Below are positions 56,339-64,000 of a stretch of 64,000 bases of DNA, piece by piece. Every line of letters begins with the position of its first letter. The first letter of the stretch is position 1. The notes under the pieces are model-generated. The model worked only from the letters and a program-made list of their open reading frames with translations. It was not told the origin of the DNA and did no database searches. Position numbers and translations under genes: made by a program. Source of the DNA: Neoceratodus forsteri (lineage: Eukaryota > Chordata > Ceratodontiformes > Ceratodontidae); contig JADMNL010000028.1 of the NCBI GenBank assembly GCA_016271365.2, positions 53,090,001 to 53,154,000 of the forward strand. Reading direction: 5' to 3'.

Positions 56339-56632
56339 ACCACTATTATAGTATCTAGTCACCATACTAGAATGTAACAGAAATGAAAGCCTATGTTTTA
56401 ATTTACAAATACAGTGCACTATTAAAGGCTACTACGAAGAAAAGAGGAATACAAAAGAATAAAAAGCTAGAAGCTAATTCTAACTAATACAGAGACCAAG
56501 ATATGTGTAAGAATGAACTATTTTAAAGCATGATACTCTAAAAATGCTGTATGAATTGACACACTAACCATAACATTAAAGAACTAATAGGATATATCCT
56601 GTGTTTAAAAAAGTGATATAACAGCCTCAAAG
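56339..56632 (+). repeat. PLE right arm, part after Gmr1
   Basis: Inverse of about 28940-29222 of the left arm (for example AGGATATATCCTGTGTTTAA pairs with 28957-28976). No coding. Confidence 0.85.
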
Positions 56633-59600
56633 CTTGGTTAGCCAACAAATACAAGTGCTCTTACTTTACTCGGTAGCATCCTCCATACGGCAATTGCCAT
56701 GCTCATCCCTCTCCCATACCCCCCCTCCCTTAGTCTTTCAAAGGATGGCCAGCTTTCCCTGCATTTTATCCTTGGTGCTACCCCCTCTACCTTACTGCTG
56801 ATCTGCTGTGAACCCTCATTGTGTTGATTTCCTACTATCCTTACTCCTCAGTGCCCTTCCCTTCCCCACATACCAGTACTCCATTTCATACCCCAATTGC
56901 TATGTCCTTGCTGCCACTGCTGCTGCTCAAAATCATGTATTGTATTATAACAGTTGCTCTTTCTTCACTATTGCTTGATTTTTCCTGATACATAGACAGT
57001 GTCGGCAGATAGGGCCTATGGCCCACCAGTCTCATTTAAGTTTGTAAGTTCAGTTTATGTTTTCCAGGAAGTCTGTTGCCTCACTGACCTCCAGAATTCC
57101 TTTATGTCTATCCCATGCATTCTTAAATCCCGTGATTATTCTGCCCCACCACTTCCTCTGGCAGGGTGTTCCACTTGTCCACCACCCGTCTGTGAAGAAA
57201 TTCTTCCTCACCGCTCTCTGAATCGTCTCCTCCCTCCAACTTCATCCCATGCCCTCTAGTCCTGGAACATCTTTTTCACTTAAAAATAGTGTTTTCCTGC
57301 ACCCTGTTCCTCCTGTAAGATACTTGTATGTCTCTATCATATCCTCTCCCTCCTCTCCTCCAGGGAGTACATGTTCAGTGCCTTCAACCTGTCCTCATAG
57401 GACTTGTGATGCAATCCATGCACCATCTTTGTTGCCCTCCTCTGAACCTTCTCTACCCTGTCTATGTCTTTACGTAGGTAAGGTCTCCAGAACTGCACAG
57501 TATACTCCAGGTGCGGCCTCACTAGTGTCTTGTATAGTGGAATTATGACCTCCCTTTTCCTGCTGATGATGCCCCTGCCTATGCATCCCAGCATCCTATT
57601 TGCTTTACCTGCTGCCTTGTCACACTGTTTCCCTGCCTTGAGGTCATCAGAGATGATAACTCCAAGATCCCTTTCCTGCTTGGTGTATGCTACGTCCTCA
57701 CCCCCAACTGATATATTGTGCCAGGGTTTTGTGCCCATATGCATTATCTTGCACTTCCTTGCATTGAATTTCAACTGCCAAACCCCTGACCATTCTTTCA
57801 AGTTTCTGCAGGTCCTTCTCATTCTGTCTACACCCTCTGGTGTGTCTACTCTGTTATAGAGCTTTGTGTCATCTGCGAACAGTGAAATTCTGCCTTCTAG
57901 GTCCTGTGCAATGTCACTGATTAAGATATTGAATAGTACGGTCCCAGTACTGATCCCTGTGAATCCCACTGGTCACTGTTCCCTCTGTGGAGTGACAGCC
58001 ATTTACCACCACCCTCTGTGTCCTGCTGCCCAGCCAGTTACCCACCCACCGCGACCACTGTCCTGCCCACAACCCATACTTCCCCAGTTTGTGCAATAGT
58101 CTTCTGTGGCTACAGTGTCAAGGCCTTGCTGAAGTCCAGATAGGCCATGTCCACTGCCCTCCCCTGATCCACCTCCCTAGTCACCCAGTCAAAATTCAAT
58201 GAGGTTGGTCTGACATGACCTTCCCCTGGTGAAACCATGCTGCCTTGGGTCCTGTAGTCCATTGACAACAGATGTTCCACAATCTCTCCTTCAGTAGTGC
58301 TTCCACGATCTTCCCCATTACCAGGTGGAGGCTGACTGGTCTGTAGTTCCCAGCTTCCTCTTTGTTCCCACTTTTGTATAAGGGACTACATCTGCTATCC
58401 TCCAGTCTTTGGGTACCTCCCTGTTTCTAGTGATCGGCTAAACAGGATAGCAAGAGGTTCAGCCACCACCTCTCTTAGTTCTTTAAGAGCCCTAGGGTGC
58501 ACCCATCTGGCCCCATTGCTTTATCAACTCTTATTACTTCCAGTTCCTTCAGGACCCTTTCTGTAAAGGGACTTGTGTCCATTTCTGCACCATTCTCACC
58601 CTTGTACTCCATTCAGACCCATTACCCTCCTCTTCCTCAGTAAAGACTGAGCAGAAATACCTGTTCAATATGTCAGCTTTACTGTTGTCATCCTCCACAG
58701 CCCCCATCCTCCCCTTCAGTCTCACTATCCCTCCTTTGCCTTTTCTTTTTCACTTATGTACTGTAAAAGGTTTTGTCCTCACCCACTGATTTTGCAATGT
58801 GTTCTTCTGTCTGAGCTTTGGCTTCCCTACTGGACCTCCTGCCTCCCTTTGCTTCCTCCTGGTACTTCTCCCTATCCCCTTCTGTCTGTGTCTTTTTGTA
58901 TTGCCTGAATGCAGTCTTTTTGGCTTTCACTTTCTTTGCTACCTCTTTGGAAAACCATAATGGTCTCCTCTTCCTTTTCCTCTTGCAAACCTGCTTAATA
59001 CATAATTCTGTTGCTCTTGTAATCCCCATTTTAAATACTTCCCACTGTTCCTCAACCCCTGGTTCCTGCCCCATTCCCTTTAATGCCTCTTTCAAGTATC
59101 TCCCATTTTCCCAAAGTTTGCCCCTAAAATCCAGGATCGTGTTTTGTGTGGTTTTGGTTCTGCTCTTTCTGTGATTTCAAACCACAGTGACTGGTGGTCA
59201 CTGTTCCCAGGTGCTCCCCACTCTTCCCCTCCACACTGTCCCTGTTTGTGAGCACAAGGTCCAGTATTGCCTTCTGCCGAGTTGGTTCCATGACCAGTTG
59301 CTTGAGGAAGGCACCCTGAAGGGAGTCCAGGATAAATCTGCTCCTAGTTGATGCTGCTGCTGGGATGCTCCAGTCCACGCCTGAATATCAAGTCTCCAAC
59401 CAGTACTACCTCACCCTTGTCTGCCATCCTCTGGATGGCTAGCATCAGCTCGATCTGTTTCTTCCTCCTGGGCTGGTGGTCTATAGACCACACCTGTGCG
59501 GATGGCTGGCCCCATTTTCCTTTCCAGCTTAACCCACAGTATCTCTCCCCATTTTGTTCCTCCTGGATCTCTGTGGCCCTTATGTCATTTTTCAAATACA

Positions 59601-60745
59601 GTGCCACTCCTCCTCCCTTCCTGCCTGCCCTGTCTCTTCTGAATATGTTGCAGCCAGGTATAGTCAACTCCCAGTCGTACATTATTACACCAGGTTTCAG
59701 TGATGGCCACAATGTCCAGGTCTGACTGCACCATGACAGCCTCAGATCTTCCATCTTGTTGCTAAGGCTCCTGGCATTTGCACACATGACTTTCCATGAT
59801 TTGACCTCCTAGACTGTTTCACTGTTCTACTCCAACCCCTTCCTTGGTTGTCCTTTATCCCTGGTTCACCTTGCTGGCTGCCTTTCTGCTGAATTTTGCC
59901 CCTATTCTGCCTATCCACCTCCTGGGTGCTAATCTCCATCTTTGCACTTGGCTAACCTCCACATCCTTTCCTTCCATTCTCTGGGTACCTCTATTTGGTT
60001 GTCCCTGTTTGGCAGTGTGGCATATGAGTTCTTGAGTGGAATAGGATCTGGATGTGCCTCTGCCTGACTGGTCTAACCTCCCTGAGCCCACTGTCATCCA
60101 AGTACTCCTCGCCTCTGCATCCTTTGAGACAGCTGCATTGGACTGAGTGGTCTCTGGATAGGGTGATGGCAATTCTGACCCAGTTTACTTCCGCTCTGAG
60201 TCTGGCTACCCCATCCCGCAGTCCAGAAAGATGCATGCAGATAGGGAAGCACCTAGTGTCCACAAGATCTGCCTGAATATGGCTGCCCCACAGCCACTGC
60301 ATTGCACCACTCCCCACATTATACTGCAGTTATTCTGCTATTCCACTACTTGTCTGCTACTGAAGCTCTCCTAGTTCCCTTTTTATTAATTTACTGTCCT
60401 AATAATCCTGCCACTGTTCCTCTATAATATTTGAAAATACATACACTTCTATCTCACCTCTTTATTCTTACCATCAAAAGGTAACTACAATCACAATAAT
60501 CTACCTTCTTCTGATGTATTATTGTATTTGATTAGTTGTATTGTACCATTCTCACTGTAATGTTTTCCCTGTTGCTGTCAACATGTACAATTCTTTGTAT
60601 CTAGAACTGACTTCTGTAACCATTGCCACTTGTACTTGGATTGTACCTACATTGTAGTGAAATTATTGGCCCAGGTCATGCCTGAAAATGGTCCCTCAGA
60701 TCAGTGCACTTACCCAGTTACCAAGTACTAAATAAATAAATGTTT
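56633..60745 (+). mobile_element. Unclassified retroposon X carrying CR1-C
   Basis: 56633-56985 and 60341-60745 are not in the left arm, so something was inserted there and later split by CR1-C. Its right end has GGCCCAGGTCATGCCTGAAA, GCACTTACCCAGTTACC and CTAAATAAATAAATG, the same tail as the SINE at 34255 and the tail in the PLE RT. It is probably a LINE 3' end or SINE relative mobilised by a common machinery. No coding recognised. Confidence 0.6.
56986..60340 (-). pseudogene. CR1-clade LINE (CR1-C), ORF2 and upstream
   Basis: Minus strand order: a region before ORF2 (60317-59855), endonuclease 59787-59344 (CANARSLSNKMEDL, RKGGGVALYLKND, VVLVGDLIFR), then ILDLVLTNRDSVEG and a closing HCGLK-type motif near 59180. 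The pre-RT region is at 59095-58754 (RKRRPLWFSKEVAKKVKAKK). The RT motifs near 58520-58130 are damaged by frameshifts. The end is 57969-57337 with ISLFADDTKLYN (catalytic DD), LYKTLVRPHLEYTVQFW and SLEERR. The tail GATACATAGACAGTGTCGGC (plus) is at 56989. This is the longest CR1 copy in the window, inactive. Confidence 0.85.
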
Positions 60746-61234
60746 AAAGTTTTCACTGTGGAGCTGTAAGGGGTCTGAACACTGAGCTATGTCCGCTGTA
60801 TAGTTGTTACAAGTACTGCAGACTGTGAATTAACAGTAATATATACAAATAATGCTTTAATATGAACATTAGGACCTGGTAGAAGTTAATACTTGCCAGT
60901 GATGTGTGGCTTTCACCCCCTAGAAGCATACAGTGTAATTACAGTAAGAAACGTTTTGCAAAAATCTGAATTTAAAATAAAATTTGATCCAAAAATATAC
61001 TGAAACAAATTTGTAGCTATGTTTATAAACGGATCCTTTCCCTGAAGAAGCCTTCATTAGCAAAACTTTGGGCAATAAGGATCTTAAAAAGGAAAAGAAA
61101 AACTACAAGCTTTTAAAACTTTTGAAGGCATGGCTGGCCATTTTTTCCTTTTTTTTTTGCATATTTTCCACTCATCTGCCCCCAACTGAGAAACATATGG
61201 ACTTTGGGAGGGACTCACATATCTTGAATTGCTT
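60746..61234 (+). repeat. PLE right arm outer part and direct terminal repeat
   Basis: 60746-61140 is the inverse of 26564-26729 joined to 28665-28930. 61042-61060 (CTGAAGAAGCCTTCATTAGC) is reminiscent of PLE terminal repeats. 61141-61234 repeats 30712-30812 in direct orientation (CATATGGACTTTGGGAGGGA in both). Confidence 0.8.
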
Positions 61235-61245
61235 CTGGCAGAGAT
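61235..61245. repeat. Right copy of 11-bp target duplication of the PLE
   Basis: CTGGCAGAGAT, identical to 26553-26563. Gypsy-1 sequence starts again right after it. Confidence 0.8.
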
Positions 61246-62938
61246 GTGCCACATGGAAATCCCAGTCAGAGTCAGGGAAACTATGGAGGGGCCCGGTAAA
61301 GGAGTGCAATGTGGCCCGAGCAGGTCCAGCTCCGAGGCTCATGGAAGAGCCTCCACAGCTAAGACCACCACATCCATTTCCATTGGCATAAACCAGCTTC
61401 TAGGTATGTCCACGGAAACCACAATCACAACCAATGGGATCTCCACCTGAGCCATCCTGGATAGTGATTCGTAAGTCACCATCATTTTCAAGTCATGGTA
61501 CAACTGGCACCTGTTCAATGTTGCGCTGCAACCGCTGGAGGGTTTACATGTGTGGGGACTCAGTGAGAAGGTATACCTCTATCTGGGATATGTGAAGGTG
61601 TGGCTGGCATTTCCAACAAAAGTAGCCAGTGTAGGGGATGCAGTGGAGACCCTGGCTCCGATTTGTCCTGACTCTATCATATATGATGAAATACCTGTGT
61701 TAGTGGGCATGAATGCTGAGAGAAAAGGCAGTGAGCTCCCCATTTACCCCTTGATTAAAGAGGCTTACAGGAAGAGAGGACAGCCCCCTGATGAGGAGCC
61801 GGATTACTCTGTTGGCAGAGTGTGGAAGTGAGATGGGGAGGAGATTGTGCTACCACCTAATGCGGAATGTAATATTGCTGGGATAGTGAGGCTGAAAAAG
61901 GATGTGACAAATCAGTTGCTGATGTTGGATGCCCTGAAGGAGCATGGATTACTCATAGGACTGTTGATAAAACCCAGTGTTTTGCCTGTCAGAGCACATG
62001 CTTATGTTAGAAAGGTTACGGTGCAAGTAAAGAATGTCAGACTAGGGTGGCAAAGCGGTCTTTATCTGCTGTCAAATTCTATGTTTCTTATTCTATGTTT
62101 CTGTGACTGGGAAGTGGTTGTGAGAAAAGAATGGGCTTTAGTAAGAGTTTATTGTACAGACACAGCAGTGCAATCCACTGCTAAGAGGGGTGGCTCCCCC
62201 AAGGGACTTGATCCAGGACTGTTTGACTTAAGTGGCGCCCCCATCCCAGAGGAATGGAAAGAGAGGATACAGGAGAAGCTGGCTGCCTGAACTAAGGTAT
62301 TTTCCCTACATGAATGGGATGTAGGGGGTGTGAGGGGAGAGCAGCATCACATATGTCTTAACTAAGAGAGGCCCTCTCAAGAGAGATCCAGATGGTTGGC
62401 TCTAGCAGACACTGATAACATCCAACAGCATCTTCAGGAAATCATGGCTGTGGGGATTATTCAGGAGTCAAGGAGCCCCTATGCATCCCTAATCCTCATG
62501 GTGAGGAAGAAGAGTGGAGCAATAAGGATGTGTGTGTGGACTACCACACTGTGAACAAATGGACAGAGCCCAACCATGCCCTGAATACAAGATGCCCTGG
62601 ATTGTTTGAATGGTAACCAGTGGTTCTCAGTCCTGGCTCTGCAGAGTGGCTATTACCAGATTCTGATGGCCACACAGGACTGAGAGAAGACAGCTTTCAT
62701 GTGTCCATTAGGATTCTATGAATTCCTCCGGATGCCTCAGGGGATCTCGGGTGCCCCTGCCACCTTCCAGCACCTGATGGAGAGACCCATGGGTGATATG
62801 AATCTACTCGAGTGTCTGGTGTATTTGGATGATATTATAGTGTTCAGGAAGACCTTCAAGGAACACAAGGCCTGGTTGCTCAAAATGTTGGATCTCCTGG
62901 AAGAATTTGGATTCAAACTGTTGATTGATAAGTGTCAA
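61246..62938 (+). pseudogene. Gypsy-1 protease and reverse transcriptase
   Basis: Plus strand, resuming after the PLE. 61480-61830 holds protease-like sequence (LHVWGLSEKVYLYLGYVKVW, IPVLVGMN). 61847-62290 is the protease-RT linker. The RT starts near 62390 (IQEIMAVGIIQESRSPYASL-like in pieces), a damaged motif with ...QSGYYQILMA near 62640, then FMCPLGFYEFLRMPQGISGA (62697-62755), PATFQHLMERPMGDMNLLEC and LVYLDDIIVFRKTF (62817-62858, catalytic DD). EFGFKLLIDKCQY follows. It is cut by a SINE at 62942. Several stops. It differs from the Gmr1 element in having protease directly followed by RT. Confidence 0.83.
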
Positions 62939-62941
62939 TAT

Positions 62942-63198
62942 CAGTGTCTGTGGCTCAGTAGGTAGCACACTCGCCTCTGAGGCTGGGAGATCAGAGGGCT
63001 GTGGGTTCAGTTCCCACATCTGGCACTTTGGTTAATATCCCAGTACTGACACTGCAGTGCAGCATGAGAGGGGTGCTGCACTTCTGAGGTGCCGTCTTTC
63101 GGATGAGACGTTAAACTGAGGTCCCATCTGCCTGGATTGGTGGTAGTTCAGGTGGATGTTGAAAGATCCCATGGCACTTATCCAAAAGAGTAGGGGAA
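62942..63198 (+). repeat. tRNA-derived SINE in gypsy-1
   Basis: GTGGCTCAGTAGGTAGCACA (A-box-like, 62950), GGGTTCAGTTCCCAC (B-box, 63003), a GGATGAGACGTTAAACTGAG body and GATCCCATGGCACTT near the end. Same family as 34255-34680 but in plus orientation, and lacking the distal tail. Confidence 0.85.
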
Positions 63199-63480
63199 GT
63201 TTTTATTGAACATCAACTGAACAGAAAAGAAAAACGAAAATGATACAGAGAAAAATATAAACACAAAATAATTAAGTAACAGGAAAATCAGAATCAGTTA
63301 TCCAAGGTAACAATGTCCATAATTCCAACAGTCAGACGGCAAATGCCCTGCCTCTGAAAAATATATGGTCTTCAAATAAAGTTCGATCCTTCGAATAATG
63401 GTAAGAAGAGGCACATCCTGCTTCTGTAAATTAAACAGACAACGAGCATTCCACACATGCCATTTGGGTTAAAGGGGACA
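63199..63480. other. Unassigned sequence, possible LINE 3' end on the minus strand
   Basis: An A/T-rich part (63199-63290) is followed by sequence whose minus strand reads WHVWNARCLFNLQKQDVPLL. I do not recognise the family. It lies between a truncated SINE and a CR1 ORF1. Confidence 0.35.
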
Positions 63481-64000
63481 CCTATTCAGAGGGAGTTTGA
63501 GTTAAGTGGGCAAAATAGCAAGGGAGGCAGAAAGGGGAGGGTGACAAGGGGGTCTCTAATAAGGCAGGAAGACTCCCACGAAATTGAGATCATGAATAAA
63601 GGGGGGGAAGGGGGCTGAGAGGGCATAGTGGAGGTAACCATAAGGATGATGGCGGTGTTAAGGTTCTGTTATTGGGAGACTCGATGATTAGGGATATCCA
63701 GTGGGAGGAACAGGGGGGTGGATGCCATAACCAGGTGAAGGTAGTGAGTATCTCTGGGCTGACAGTGCACAGAGCAAAGTTCATGGTGTATGAAATGGTT
63801 AGGGATTGTGGAGGGAAACTGGATTTCCTGGTGCATTTGGGAACTAATGATCTAGAGGAAATAGCAATTTGGAAATCCAAGCAAGGTTCCAAGAACTTGC
63901 CAGAGTCTGTCGGGATAATGGATGCAACATTTTTCGAGATATTGCTAGTACCAAAGGCCTCAGTGGAGAAAAAATGAAGCTCACAGAGGTTAATGACTGG
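63481..64000 (+). pseudogene. CR1-type LINE ORF1 esterase fragment, runs off the window
   Basis: From about 63660: VLLLGDSMIRDIQWEEQGGG and further FLVHLGTNDLEEIAIWKSKQ. These are block I (GDS with the nucleophile Ser) and the G-x-N-D block of SGNH/GDSL esterases, which form ORF1 of many CR1/L2-clade LINEs. The reading is open for about 100 codons to 63977, after which a stop occurs. Upstream (63481-63650) is a G-rich, broken stretch. Confidence 0.7.

Larger units (their letters stand above)
26564..61234 (+). mobile_element. Penelope-like element with inverted arm, expanded to 34.7 kb by nested insertions
   Basis: The block is flanked by an 11-bp direct repeat and has inverted arms: 26564-30640 matches the inverse of 36500-61140 in pieces. 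Net arm length without later insertions is about 2.2 kb. Between the arms lie the PLE RT (32262-33399) and GIY-YIG nuclease (35590-36345). The start sequence at 30712-30812 recurs in direct orientation at 61141-61234, as expected for PLE terminal repeats. Penelope elements are often found with an inverted truncated copy at the 5' side, which would explain the left arm. Net element length is about 8-9 kb. Confidence 0.75.

Noticed and set aside
61042..61070. Functional hammerhead ribozyme in the PLE outer end
   Set aside because: CTGAAGA is present but stem II is weak and GAAA is replaced by CAAAA, so the core is incomplete.
62949..63020. tRNA gene
   Set aside because: A- and B-box-like sequences are present but no complete cloverleaf fits, and the same sequence occurs as a SINE at 34255-34680.

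Overview
The window is a stack of nested transposable elements. I found no host gene, no functional RNA gene and no intact autonomous element. The families present are four DIRS-type tyrosine-recombinase retrotransposons, a Penelope-like element, a Gmr1-type Ty3/gypsy element with a SCAN-like Gag, a second Ty3/gypsy element, L1/Tx1-like and CR1 LINEs, Tigger/pogo DNA transposons, tRNA-derived and MIR-like SINEs, and a palindromic satellite-like family. This mix and the depth of nesting fit a large-genome sarcopterygian vertebrate, such as a salamander, caecilian or lungfish. That is an inference from element types, not from a host gene.

Layout. (1) 1-18768 is one old L1-like LINE (plus). It is split by a 2.4 kb Tigger element (775-3157) and by DIRS-1 (minus, 3535-15301). 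DIRS-1 is itself split by DIRS-2 (plus, 6005-11777) and by a pair of MIR-like SINEs. (2) 18772-24460 holds a second L1/Tx1 fragment and then repeat family 'A', made of GC-rich minisatellite, ~297-bp and ~143-bp tandem units, with CR1-A inserted. (3) 24461-26290 is mostly unrecognised, with a microsatellite and a Penelope-like tail carrying a hammerhead-like core. (4) A Ty3/gypsy element (gypsy-1, plus) is cut just after its Gag zinc knuckle by a 34.7 kb insertion, 26564-61234, flanked by an 11-bp direct repeat. Its pol resumes at 61246-62938.

That 34.7 kb insertion is a Penelope-like element (PLE). Its RT is at 32.2-33.4 kb and its GIY-YIG nuclease at 35.6-36.3 kb. About 2.2 kb of its sequence is also present as a left inverted arm. 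Both arms were later loaded with insertions. The left arm has Tigger-2, which contains CR1-B. The centre has a SINE tail and palindromic repeat 'B', which contains another SINE. The right arm has DIRS-4, the Gmr1 gypsy (43526-56338, itself split by DIRS-3 at 45226-50860) and a retroposon 'X' that contains CR1-C. Because the arms are copies of each other, each arm supplies a pre-insertion site for insertions in the other. DIRS-4 and DIRS-3 are therefore seen to insert without target duplication, and the Gmr1 element with a 5-bp one.

The most informative parts are the Gmr1 element (Gag, protease, integrase, RT, RNase H in that order, integrase before RT), the four DIRS copies with different disabling lesions and a shared CGGTT-rich leader, and the palindromic PLE. 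The window ends in a CR1 ORF1 esterase fragment (63.6-64.0 kb).
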